DNA from: Ectocarpus siliculosus
Lineage: Eukaryota > Sar > Phaeophyceae > Ectocarpales > Ectocarpaceae
Assembly (NCBI GenBank): GCA_000310025.1
Contig: FN649758.1
Coordinates: 2,039,029-2,074,729, forward strand
Reading direction: 5' to 3'
Length of the DNA stretch: 35,701 bases
The position numbers and the translations under genes are program-made. Below the pieces are notes generated by a model that worked only from the letters and a program-made list of their open reading frames with translations, was not told where the DNA came from and made no database searches. Every line of letters starts with the position of its first letter. Positions within the stretch are counted from its first letter, which is position 1. Positions 1 through 12,000 of the stretch are shown piece after piece.

Positions 1-160
1 AAAACCGTTCCTTTGGGGCAAGGTTTTCTCCCACCCCCTTTTCCGGGGAAAAAAAATTTTTCAAAACCCCCCGAAAAAAAAAGGGGTCCCCGGGGACCCC
101 CCCCCCCCCCGGCCGTTGTCCCCCACCCCCCCCCCCCCCCCCCCCCCCAGCGAACAGCCT
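1..160. other. Low-quality homopolymer tract at contig edge
   Basis: Runs of every base are stretched (A8, T5, C6, A9, then C10 or more and C20) in alternating blocks with almost no mixed sequence. This looks like unreliable base calling at a read end, not biology. Frames crossing it should be ignored. Confidence 0.75.
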
Positions 161-3100
161 CAGAACAGGGTGATACCCTCTCTACGATACTGCCCACCTA
201 CCTTTCTGGCGTGCTCCTTCCTGACCCGCTCCTTCTCTACCCTCTCTCTGTCCTTCTCCCTGCGGCGTCGGTCATGCTTGTCCCCCTGGCGGGCATCCCC
301 CAAAGGCGAACCGGCGGCAAAAGGCGAGGATACGGACGCAGACGAAGACAAGAGGGACAGCAGCTGAGAGGAAGAAACAAGTACAGTATATAAATAGTCA
401 GACAGACATACAGACAGATAAGCAGAGAAGCAGCCAGGCAGAGCCAAGCGATGCACAGCTGCGCGCAGATGAACACAGGAGGGCAGCACAACAGTGGTTA
501 GGAGACCGATGTCTGTGCGTGTACTCTTGAATTGGAATCGACCGGGCAACCTAGCCGGCTGACCAAAGAGAAGTCTTCATGGGGGTTGAACAGATGAGAA
601 TCGTGAGTACCAGTGTATTGCTGTAGGACCGCGGTCTTGCTGCGTCCCACAACCCCGCGATGCTTCAACTCCAAAGGTGCGAGCTCCCACAGTCAAAAGA
701 CACCGCCCCTGAACACGATCGGGTAGAGCAGTAGGTCTACGTCTACGAAGTACATTGAATGGAAGAGGAATCCAAGCGGGTATAGATACAAACGCGCTTC
801 GAGCCTCTCGGGACCTTGGGGCCGCTCTCGTAGGCAGAGCAGTCAGCTGCCAAATGGTGCGGCGTGAAGCTCGCCATAGCCTGGTTGCTCCATCCACATC
901 GCCACGCGACTCAGGCACTCTCGCAAATATCGGAAGTGACTATAATACATACACGGTAGGCCCTTTGAGGCAATGAACACGCGGGCTACTGCTGTAGTTG
1001 TTGTACTCTCGGGCGACGAGTGCAGGCGACAGGACAGAAGCAAGAGCTAGTTCTCGCGTGCTTCCGCTGCGCGAACCCATCTTCGAAAACAAACACGTTC
1101 ATCCACCGTTTGTCACGGACACAGCAGCCACCAGAAGAAGGGTAGCCGTCCTGCCTCTCATCGTCTGCCTCGTTCGTGATACTCGCTAGCAGACGGCGGC
1201 GCCAACGACAAACAATGTCAACAACAGCAGAGCAAGGAGACGGGGGGGGGTGATTACAACCTAGCCGCGCACACCTGCGAATGACTTCTCGAAGAACTCG
1301 AAGATCCCCCTGAGCGTCCCCCTCCGGATCCTGACGAAGCTAGCGAAGACATATTCCCTGACCCTCTGTCTCTTCCCAACCTGTTGCAGTGGTCTGCAAT
1401 GTCTGGAGCGCCGCCCTGATGGCTGCCGCCCTCTCTGCTTGCAGCTCAATGCAAGGGTCCTCGCGAATGGTACCTCCCCCCAATTACCAGTGGAGAGTTG
1501 TCGGAAGGGGTCCAACGAAACCGTCGATCAAAACACAAATTCGCCGACGAAAAATGTTCCGTTTCGACGAACACGCGGAGAGAAGTCTCGCCGCACAGAG
1601 AAGTTGCTCCTTCCCTCTTTCAGATGTTGATGCCTACAGCAGCATGGGAAAGCACCGCCTGAGTTGAGACGATACTACAGTACATACAGTACACCCGTTA
1701 GGAGAGAAATGCGCTATTTGCCTTTCCGGCGCCTGCGTGCCCACGGCGCGACAAAACACTGCCCAGGCCTCCAGGCCACCTGATCCGTCAACCCCCAAAA
1801 AATCACTCGTCGGCTGCGCGGTGGAGAGCAGCGGGGAGCTCCGAATTTCCTGAGAGGCTCGGCAGTACCTCCCGAACAATGGCCGCCTAGAAATCCAAGT
1901 TCTTCCTTGATGGCCATGTCCGCTAAAACAATAAACCCAAGGCCGCAGGATACAACTACAACACTACTGCAGTAGTCTACACCTTTGTTGACTCCCGGTC
2001 TCTTCAAGGCTTTGACGACGCGGTTGGTTGCCATTTTCGTTGAAACGAAGAACAACTCCTCCTCATACTGTTCATCGTATGGGTGTTGTTGACGGCTGCC
2101 GCACATGGCAGTGTTGTGTGTAACGGAGTCTGGGGGTACTCGTCCCGAAGATACCTATGCGGTTCACGTACAATATCTACACACACTTCATTGCTAGGAG
2201 GAAAGATAGATGTGCTACCCATCCAACAGGGGCAGCTATTAGTTGTACTTTGTTGGACTTGTTCTTCTTTTTTCTTGTTCTTCTCGTTCTTCTTCGTGGA
2301 GCAGCACCAAACCCGTGTCCGAATGAGGGGGGCGAAGCAAAAGCGGGGTGATTATCGACGAACACATGTGCTCCTGGAGATTGTTGCCCGTACAAAAAGT
2401 TGATCTTGAACGGGGATTCCCACACGTACGTGCGTCGAGGGGCGAGCGACGGGTGACACCTGCTCGTGGGGAGGGTGATTCGATGGCCGGGGGTGTGGCG
2501 AAAGGATCAGATAGCGTACATACTGTAGTTCGCAAGGAGCTGGCGACGACAGCTAGGTGGGATGGACAGCACGACCACAATCTGCACAACAAACGATATG
2601 AAACATGTATGTCAAATGTGTCTTATCTTTTCCTTGGCCCACCTTCTACCCGAAACTCCCCCACAATGTCGAAATCACCTCACCGCCCCATGGCAGGCGG
2701 GGCAGTCGAGGGGGTCAATTCAGGTGCCGATGAGGTAACACCCACACCCACTTCTGTTTTCACGCAAGCCATCGCGCCAAAATGAAATAAACCGTGTGCA
2801 GCTCACAACCACAAAATAATAGCGGTCCTCATATGCTGGCATGGAGTCTCCAGCGGAATCAATCGCTGGCCAGAGGATCGACAAAGCATATTTCGCGTAA
2901 GGCTGACATTTTCAAGCTCCTTGGACCAGCTCGTGCCCACAGTAACCCTCCCAGAGAGTCTTTGACCGAAGAGTTCGATGTCGCTGACCGGGAACGTGAC
3001 CTGAAAGAAAGTAGATCATCCCGTTTCCGAGGAATGCCTTTGTACTTGGTATACTTGCATTGGGTTGTTGCTGACGTCGCGTATCAAGTGGGAGCGACGG

Positions 3101-3469
3101 GCTCTACACACTTCAGATACAATTTCTCCATTTATTTTCGTAGTGTATGTCTCTGCAGCGTCTGAGTGTTGTCTGGGACCGCATTTAGTTTTCCGTAACT
3201 ACCTGCAGTCTAGACCATTGCCTGTGGACTATTTATTTGCTTTTTGTTCTCTTGGACTTCCCGGGTTGCTAACAACAAGCCTTTGGCCACACAGAACCGT
3301 CCATGCCAATTTACATAAAGTGCACGGGTGAGAGAAGATACCGCGAAGATTCTGAACGGTTTGTAACATGAAGACGACGATGACGACGGCGATAACAACA
3401 ACAAATAACGACAACAAGCCTTCAACTCACGGCATGAACACATAGTTAGGCTTTTTTTTTCGGCGGACA
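161..3469. other. No recognisable gene
   Basis: Open frames here are at most 145 codons (for example 2348-2785 on the plus strand) and show no known domain, consistent exon joins or repeat structure. A short Ser/Gly-rich minus-strand frame at 1352-1275, MSSLASSGSGGGRSGG onward, ends at a possible splice donor, but nothing downstream supports it. Confidence 0.5.
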
Positions 3470-3770
3470 CATGTTCGGCGGTAAAGCCTCAAACGACCGT
3501 ATTTGTGTCGGCGGTAGGCGACAATATTGCGTGTTTCGGGGGTAACGACTCGGGGTGGAGGCAGCAAAAATAACTGATTGCGGTATTTTCCCGATGGTGA
3601 CGCCGTACGGCGGAGGCGGCATTTATTTTCGTTTCTCGGCAGTATCGAATTTGGCGGCGGCAATGAACCGAAAAACGGCGGTAGACCGGCGGTATACCGG
3701 TACCGTCCACAAGGGGCGGCATTTTCACGGTGGGGTTACCGGGTACCCTTGGATGCTTACCCACCTTGGC
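3470..3770 (-). repeat. Inverted, degenerate copies of the 122-bp GGCGGTA/TACCGCC satellite
   Basis: Read on the minus strand this stretch shows the same signposts as the satellite at 7345-8480: a CCTCC block followed about ten bases later by GTCGTTACC, then CCTACCGCC and AAATACGG. About two to three poorly conserved units are present, in the opposite orientation to the main array. Confidence 0.55.
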
Positions 3771-4030
3771 TGGTCAGAAGCTACATATATATATGGCTAG
3801 ACAACCAATAAATCACTTTCTCTACGTTCAACTCCGCGCAAGTATTTATGGATAGCTTCGCCAGAGACGACTTGCCCTCGGCGTCCCGATCTCTGCGTGA
3901 TGTAGAGCATCAAGTCGAGAGCCCAAGTGTCTATGTCTTTCGCCATGGACCAGGTGACCAAGGAGGTGGCGGCCATCAGAAGGTGGTGGGAGAGACATGT
4001 AATGAGGTGTGCCGTCTGTTAAATGTTTAG

Positions 4031-6460
4031 CCCAGAAGCCTCACGAGAATAAGCAGAGCGCGAGCAGTTCTACATACAATGCCGACGCGATGGAGGAAAT
4101 GCTCGGTCTTTTACTTGTTGTCCTCCACCCCCCCCCAAAGAAAAATTGAATTTATATCAAACGTAAAGTAGTTAGTTTGACACATGTGCAGGCACTCGAG
4201 AGGCCGAAATCAAACATACATGCCACGAAGCGAGGAAAAAAGAGCAAAAAAATGAAAAAAGCGCGGTACACGGCATGGACCTTGTGTACACTCTTATCCA
4301 AGCATAAACGCTCTACCACCTGAGACACAAGGCCAGACGAAATGTTCGGGTATAGCAGGGATATTTTGATAAATATAAAGTGTAGAACGTTGCCACCCAT
4401 GTTGCAGAGGTTCACAGAAAACGGACCTTTGGCCCACCTTGTTGGGCAGCAGCACCATGGGGGCACTCGCAGTATCGGCATGCCGTAAGGAGAGAAGATG
4501 TCCTTGCCCATTAGCTGTTTGGTTGTTGTTCTTACTTAGACGATCATGGTGCTTGCGGTGAGGAGAGCGAAACCAATCAGTCAATCCGTCTATGTGCACG
4601 ACGCCATCCTTGTGAGCTTAGTCCGACGTCTCTCGCATCGGCGTGGGCAACAGGGAAGGCCGTCAAACCATAGCCGGGAGGGTACCCACGGAGAGGAGGA
4701 CAGATTCGCGTACCTCAGGATGCTACGTGCAAGTTGCAAGGTGGGTAAATTGTTATTGTACAGGAACACGGCAACAGCCACGAGATATGCACCTTCTGCA
4801 TCTTTCGTACTGGGCGCCAACAGCCAACATTTCCTTAATAATGTACAGCAGTACAGTAGTGCATACAATAGTACACTGCTGCTGCTGGGTAGCATATACA
4901 TGGCGCCCGCTTATTTTATTGCGTGAGAGGCTCTACGAGTAGAAACAATTGTCGTGCATGTAGTAAAAGACCTCTGGATCCAACGCACCGCAGCTTTCGC
5001 GACCACTACACAACAGAGGAGTGGAAGTATAAAGGCGGCATCACGTGAAACAATACACACCATCACCAACATTTCACCCATTATAGTGGTCCACAAGGGT
5101 CGCGTTGGGGGTTTGTGTATATCCCCGCTCTACACAAACGCCGAACGCGACCCACGTGTGCTCTACACGACGCCGAACGCCAACCCTTGTGGACGACTAC
5201 ATGGTTTAATGTTGCTCATGGTGCATATTGTTTCAGGCGGTGCCGCCTGTGTACTTCCAATCTTCTGTTGTATTGTGGTCGCGGAATCTGCGGTGCGTTG
5301 GACGCAGAGGTCTTAGTCTATCTAATTGATGAATGACATTTCTTGATGGTATACGAATAATATTTTCTGTTCAGGCGCTGCTTGCCGAGTGGCAAGTTGA
5401 AGTCGACCCTAAAATAAACAGCTGGAAGTAAAGGACGTACTACGTCCCCCGCATGGGGCCCTCATTGAGACCCACAACCTTCTCGGTTGCCAACGCAGCA
5501 CGCCGATGCGAGAGGATGCGCGCCACATGGATGGGTGGGTGGACCGGTGGTTCCGCTCTCCTCACCGAAAGCGCCGTGGGTCTTCTAAATTAGGAAGAAG
5601 AGCAACTCAACTGGTTCATAGGCACAAGAGCATCTTCTCTCCTTACGAACTGTCGATGCTGCCAGTGCTCTACATACGATGTCGCTTGTTGCGCCTCACA
5701 AGGTGTGCCCGGTCAGTGTGCTTTGAACCTCTGAAACAAGAGAGGTTCATATATTCTAACTTTAGATATACCAATTTGTGGTACACTCTCATCCAGAGGT
5801 GCGCACTGGAGCTTGTGTCCCAGGTGGTAGAGCGTACAACTCTGGGGAAGTAGATTCGAGGTTAATGCCGTACCGCGCCTTGTTATTTTTTTGCTCTTGT
5901 TTCTCCTCGCTCAAAACAACCGATCCTTGCTGCAGCAGTATTTATCTATCTATCTGTGGTACCATTTTTGGCATGGGATCGTAAACCTATTGCCCTCCAG
6001 TAACCTTCTGCACAACGCGCTTGCACATTCGATTAATAGTCGGGTAGTGGTCGACTGATGATGCCGGTGGGCACCTTGTACGCTAGGCCACTCAGCCCGT
6101 CGCGCGGTCTCATTGAGAAGCTGAAATATTTTGATGGTGATCTCGGCTGATTTCGGCTTCTCAAGAGGATAACCCCCAACAGCTCTCAGCCGCACAGCTC
6201 TTGCGTAAGAGCTGGTTACCTTCGTTTCGCGGCATGTACATATTATTTCGTCCTCTCGTGTGTGTGCCTGCACATACATCTTAATGGTTGGGTAGAACTA
6301 GTTATAAGTTTTTTGTTTTTACATATCATGGTATGTTATATATGTATAATTGTTTTTTCGGGTGGTTTGGAGGCCAAGTAAAGACCGAGCATTCTGTCCA
6401 TCGCGTCCGCGTTGTATATAGAGCTGCTCGTGCTCTGCTTATTCTCGTGAGACTTCTGGA
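4031..6460. mobile_element. Long-inverted-repeat (fold-back) element, 2.4 kb
   Basis: The left arm (4031 to about 4680) recurs inverted as the right arm (about 5470 to 6460). The outermost ~80 bases match closely: 4031-4113 against the reverse complement of about 6380-6460, sharing CTCACGAGAATAAGCAGAGC. Inner parts share CGCTCTCCTCACCG, CATCTTCTCTCCTTACG, GTGAACCTCTG-like and CAGGTGGTAGAGCGT phrases in opposite orientation. The right arm carries about 450 extra bases (5930-6380). No transposase is visible, so this would be a non-autonomous element. I see no convincing target-site duplication. Confidence 0.6.
4967..5314. repeat. Inner imperfect inverted repeat, arms ~145 bp
   Basis: The segment beginning AAGACCTCTGGATCCAACGC at 4967 is matched by the reverse complement of the segment ending at 5314, with scattered mismatches over about 145 bases. 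In the loop a smaller hairpin (TTTGTGTA / TACACAAA, 5112-5138) sits inside a second pair of arms (GGGTCGCGTT / AACGCGACCC). A transcript through this region would fold into a long hairpin. It is nested within the larger fold-back element. Confidence 0.7.
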
Positions 6461-7344
6461 ATACACGTACATTCAACGGCAGCAGCCATACGACAATTTT
6501 TTCGAATTACTGTATGTACGACTAGGGAAAGGGACCGCCAAATCCCCTTCGCCATCAAAATAATGGCAACAGTGGCCCGGTACACACAATTCGATTGATT
6601 TCTCGAGCGCACCGTCGATTCAAAAAACGTACTATACATCGAACGAAAGCTACTTACGAGAGCTTTCGAATGCACATACGTTTGTAGTGAGATATCGATT
6701 TGGTCAAGAGCTACGGAAATTCTTAGGGTCTGAAAAAATGTGGCGGGTTTAAGAATTGTCGAATGTGGCGTAGTAGAAAAACATTGTCTGAAAAAAATAC
6801 GTTGCTTGGAATCCTCACAAAAAAATGGGTTCTAACAATGTTGGTTCTAAAAGTTGGTTCGAAGGTGCGCACCAGTTATCAATCAAACTTGAAGAGCACC
6901 TCGAAAACTGTACTTTACATGGTATTGTACCACTGTGGAAAGAAAATTCGCCTAACACGGGGTAGACTGCTTCAATTCCAGAAAGAAAACAATTGGGGTG
7001 CTCGTCATTCCAAGGCGAATCCTACCCTTCATGATGATATAAATACGTAGAACTTTGAAGGTCATACAGACAATACAAATCTTTTTGTAGTGGAATGGTC
7101 ACGATGTGGACCATGGTTTCAGGGAGCCACGTGTTTGATTCCACGTCCCCCAAGTATTTTTTTCCATCTTTTTTTTATCTTGAATATGGAGTACTTTTTC
7201 GCCGGTCTTTTTTTTTTTGTGTGTCCCCTAGTCTTATCGGACGTGTCGTGGGGATCACGGACATAGTTTTCTTGTTTTAATTAGTGGCCTCATTCAAAAG
7301 TTATGGAGGGCCAACCAAACAGGGATCCTTGAGCAATTCCGCTG
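6461..7344. other. AT-rich stretch without recognisable gene
   Basis: This stretch is visibly more AT-rich than its surroundings, with T-runs near 7160-7220. Its longest frame (6763-7050, plus strand, 95 codons) has no recognisable domain. Confidence 0.5.
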
Positions 7345-8480
7345 AAGCACCGCGGAGGGAATGGTGGGGCAAACAACACAAATAAATCCCTTGTGATCCC
7401 GGCAAAACCGCCTTCCGTCAACACAATTAACGCCATATCGCGTTTCCGCGGACACATTCGCGCCGAATATAAGTTTAATCGCCTCCGCTAAAGTCTTGAC
7501 TGCCGAAAATGAAAAGCCATCTAACTTTACCGTCAAATAATCTACCGGCGTGGAATGTGGCATTGCCGCCAAAACTTACGTCCATTATACATATTGTTTT
7601 ACGGCCTCTGCCGAAGTCGCTACCCCCAAGAAACGAGGAACCTCCTACCGACGACACGTATGGCAATACCTCCCCGTCTGTGCCCGCCTAAACAACGGTT
7701 ACCACCGACAGAATCCTTCAACACTTGCCAGCATAGGTTGGTTCTACCGCTTCCGTTTAAAGCATTACCGCCGAAAACACAAAAAAAGTAACCTACCGCC
7801 AGACCGTATTGCGTGGGCCCGCCATATTTTCTTTCTACAGCCTCCACGAAAGGCACTACTGCCGAAAATGTAAACCCACCCAAAATATCCCGCCAAAACA
7901 AATACCGCCGCAGGGCGTTACTGTACTGCAGAAAAACTGATCATCTTCGTTCTATTTTTTAACTGCCTCCGCCACTATAGTAGTGATTTACCGCAGAAAA
8001 ATCCCAAACCAACCTACCGCCAAACACAAAATACCGCCGTATGGTAATACCACCTACAAATCACCGCCTTACTATGTTTTTACGACCTCCTCCGCCGATA
8101 TCGTTGCCAAAGAACTTGAAACCGCCCACCGACGAAAACGTTACCGCCGTATGGCAATACCGCCCAGCCTCTGTCCGCCTAAAACACCGTTGCCGACATG
8201 ACCCTTGGAAACAAGTTCCGTCATAGTTACGCTGTGCCGCATCCGTTAAAGTCATTACCGCCGACAATCGCACAACCAACCTACCGTTCAACAAATTATC
8301 CTCACTTAACATTTTCGCTGAAACATACCTCTATACAGTATGCATATGATGTTACGTTTTACCGCCTTCGCCAAGTCGTTATCGCCAACTACTTCGACCG
8401 GCTACCGCCGCAACAAATACAGCCGTATGGAACTACCGCCCCCACCTATATCGGCCTAAAACCGTTACCGAGTAAACCGT
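7345..8480 (+). repeat. Degenerate tandem satellite, ~122-bp unit, about 8-9 copies
   Basis: A recurring block (T-rich lead, then CCGCCTCCGCC-like, AAGTCGTTACCGCCGAAAA-like, CCTACCGCC, AAATACCGCCGTATGGCAAT, CCGCCTAAAACACCGTTACC) can be aligned beginning near 7470, 7590, 7737, 7828, 7951, 8077, 8229 and 8353. Spacings are mostly 120-126 bases. A more diverged unit precedes 7470. Copies differ by many substitutions and a few indels, so the array is old. The six- and seven-base phrase TACCGCC is its most conserved element. Confidence 0.65.
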
Positions 8481-9019
8481 TACAGAAATTGTCATATGAC
8501 CTTTCGGAGTATGTATGCACTAACGCAATTATCAATAATAAATCGTGGGTCAAAGTGAAATCTAAATTCTGATAGGTTTTCAATGCGGGGTACTCTATTT
8601 TGTGCACTAGACCCGATCGTTACGAAATTGGCATACAGTGTTCGAAGATACATGCTAGAGGAAAACATCACATGCCTGATGATCGGGCCGCACAAAAGTC
8701 AGTCACTGCAACCCTGTCACTGGTCAGCACGGGCGCCAAGTCATCTACGGAAATGCCCACGTCGTCCATCAAGCAAAACTAGCATACTAAGCATGCAGGC
8801 TGGAGTAAAAAAAAAAAAAAACACACACACACACACAAAAACAGGCTTTGTGTAATACACCATAGAGAACCTACTCTGGGGCCGTTTTCCCATGTGCCGG
8901 CACACAGAAAAAACGCTTAGAATCTGGGCGTACGGGAGATCATTTTGATGCCGACCCTTCCTCCGCCGATGTTCGTCTCGCGCTTCAGCGGTTGGTGTTG
9001 CTCTTGTCTGGCCCCCGGG
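8481..9019 (-). other. Likely 3' flank/UTR of the Pmp-repeat gene
   Basis: Non-coding sequence following the stop codon at 9022-9020. It contains a poly-A run (8807-8820) joined to an (AC)n microsatellite (8820-8836). No polyadenylation signal can be fixed from sequence alone. Confidence 0.35.
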
Positions 9020-12000
9020 CTACGACGCCGTTGGTGGCACCCCTTCAGCGGTCGGCTCAAGAGGCACAAGCCCCACAGACGCCGTCGGAAGGCGCTCGTC
9101 TACCGAGACGCGGCGAAGCGGTGCTTCAGAGGCGGACACTTCGGACGGGCTAGCCGCCATCTTCGACAAAACGGTCCGCAGGCTGCCTCCAACGGAAGAC
9201 CCCTGGCTCGACGCAGCAGCAGCCAAAACCGGGAACGGACGCTTGTCGCCGGCATTGCCCCCGGCCGTCGAGTGCAACGCCGAGGTCGAGGCGTCGTCCC
9301 AAAACGGGCGTTCCTCCCCGTCCTCGGTCTTGGCATCTCCGCAGGCCGTTCCGCTCGGCTCTTTGGTCTTCCTCTTCTCAGGGCCGAGCACTTGGTTGAT
9401 CGTGCTCTCGTCAACGATATCTACACCGAGAAGCATGTCCTGTTTGGCGAAGCAACAGCCAATCGGCAAGCACAATTTTCAGAAGAGGACCCTCCTTGAC
9501 GAGAACATGCAACGGCCGGTGGGTGGGGGGATTGACAGACTAATTCTCTGCATAGCGTTTATTGTGCCCCCTGTAAAAGGTGGCGACTTGACAAACAACG
9601 ATTCCACCAAAAAACACGTCATTCTAGGATGGACGAAAACACGTCATTCTCGTATGGACGAAAACACATCATTCTAGTATGCACGAAAACACGTCATTCT
9701 AAGATGGACGAAAACACGTCATTCTAGTATGGACGTACTGTATACGCTGCCAAGATACGACGGCAGTCGGCATAATATAAGACAATGTGGGCACATGCAT
9801 AATAATGTGCGTGTGTGTTAATTGACCACAACAACCCAAATCAGGACACGAAAGGCACAGCGAATGTGAACCATGCAGCGGGTGTTGCGCACTAACCTGC
9901 GCGTGACTCCTGCTGAACATCGCCTTCGCCGTGGTACAAGCGTTGAACCAGATGGACAAGAAAAACATTATGTTCACGATGACCAGTGCCACAGAGTACG
10001 CGGCGCTGCCACTTGAGTCCTTGTCTGCTGCACCCGACTTGATGACCAGCGCCAAGAAGTTGGTGAACAGGATGACGAGGCACCCCTGATGTTAACGATA
10101 TTGCGCCAGACCGGGAGAGGATAGGCGTGTAACAACGTGTATGTGGGGGCTGCACATGAAACTGGCCTCCGAATTTGTCCTTGTGCCAGGGGAGAGGGAC
10201 GGGGGTCTGGGGTGGCGAAGGTGATGATATTAGCATTGCCGGACCAAGACGTGGTATGTAAAAGATTGTTTCTTTTTGTCCTTATGAAAGTGGCCTTCGA
10301 GTTGTCCTTGTGCCAGAGGAGAGGGACTGGGGTCTGGGGTGGCGAAGGTGATAATATTGTCATTGCCGGACCAAGACTTGCTACGTACATGGACGGCCAA
10401 GACCATTTCCTTTGTCCCTGGCCCTGCCCTGTAGTTTATAGTCGCTAGGCACACCAGAGTGGTCGGCGTTGCACGCCGTCAAACTCGTCGTCGACTCACC
10501 GTCCGGTAGAGCTGTCTGTCAAGATTGTTGACGTGAGGCCGTAGAAGCTCGAAAACCATGAGGCTGTCGCGAGGTGGACGATGTCAACAATCGAGCGTGT
10601 TCGGGGGCGGAATCACAACAGGGCGGGGGTGGAACGACAATTGGGCTACCATTCAGGCACCAAAAAGACGGAGCCTATCCTTTTGTTCGAGTTTTTGTGT
10701 ACAGAAAACGCATGGTTCGAACAATGTGAGAGGGAATAAGATTGTTTGGTCTAAAGATCGCTGTGTGCTTCTCTGCCGTGAAGTTTTTCATCGTCGTTTC
10801 TTCGTCGCCGGGCTAGGCGAAACAAACAGCAAAACTCGCCTCACAGCAGGCAGGTAATCGCGGTGCTCATGTCAGTATGGTCGACCCTTCGGGAATCCCG
10901 GTTTATCCCGCGTATCATCCCATCCTTACAACCAGTGTCTGCACAGATCCCTCCAAACATACCACCAAAGTCACTTCCACCCACCCCTCCTCAATCAACC
11001 GGAACCTGACCCACTGAACACAATGTAGAAAGACACCGTGCAGGGTGCGCATGACATGGCCTCCATGCCCCCATCAGACAGTACAAACGCACTTTCAGCC
11101 TCACTACCATCCCGACAGCCCACCACATCCTCGAAGTAGGGGCATAAAAAGTGTCCTCATCTGAACCCGACTGTACGAATGCCTCGGGGAGAGAGAAGGA
11201 GTACCAAAGAATTTTCGTGAAGACAACACCCATCGCGTACACGCTCTGCAAACCCATGCCTACCTGAGAATGGCAAAGATGCAGCTGAAGGCGACTTGTC
11301 CCGGCGTATCCGGCACAAGAAACACCAAGATTCCGGTCAGCAGCAAACGCCTGATGCACTCGAAAACCTGCTCTCAAGTTCCGTGGGTACCCAGGTAAAA
11401 GAAACGCGCGAGAAATATAGCGTCACCCCCCGACCATTGGGAACAGGGGTTCATCTTCGAGGTCATCGTGCCCTGTTTACCCGGTTCGAACTGCCAACCA
11501 CGCGGGATAGCGCAAAAGCAGTTTGAACGGAATTTTCACATGAATTCTACAACCAGGAAGCAACGCAACGAACCGAAGACGTCCTTATCTGGCCGAAAAC
11601 GAGACGTAGAACACAGGACCGTCGCACCCCACTGCCCTTGCCCTCACGGGCACACAGGTGACCCGGCAAGGAATCCAGTGTTTCAGTTATCCCACTTCGC
11701 CAAAGTGAAGCAGAATGCATCTGCTTCGTTGCTGGTGTGAGGCTTGCCGACAGTTGGTAGTTGGGGATCCCGTGAAGTTACCTCGTAGTAGTAGCACTTA
11801 GGGAAATAAGCGTTCCAGAGGAAGGACGTCGGGGCGATGCTCTGATCTTTGTCGCGAACGGACATCTTTTGTTCCTGCCAAACAAGAGGGTTTGACGAAG
11901 CAAGCAAAAGACGACAGCTGTGCATCAGCAGCCAGACCAGAAGCTCAAAGAAAACGACCTCCTTGTTCGGACACGCAATTCACACACAGCGCCCGCTGCT

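Noticed and set aside
1275-1352. Ser/Gly-rich minus-strand frame starting with ATG and ending at a CAG/GTGTGC donor-like site
   Set aside because: It resembles a first exon, but no second exon can be found between it and the poor-quality left edge.
4294-4599. Minus-strand frame sharing WFRSPHRK with the plus-strand frame at 5506-5853
   Set aside because: The similarity is explained by the inverted-repeat arms; the frames are short and interrupted, with no evidence of a protein.
9100-9499. Long overlapping frames on both strands opposite the last exon (for example 8945-9499, plus strand)
   Set aside because: Shadows of the GC-rich final coding exon of the Pmp-repeat gene.
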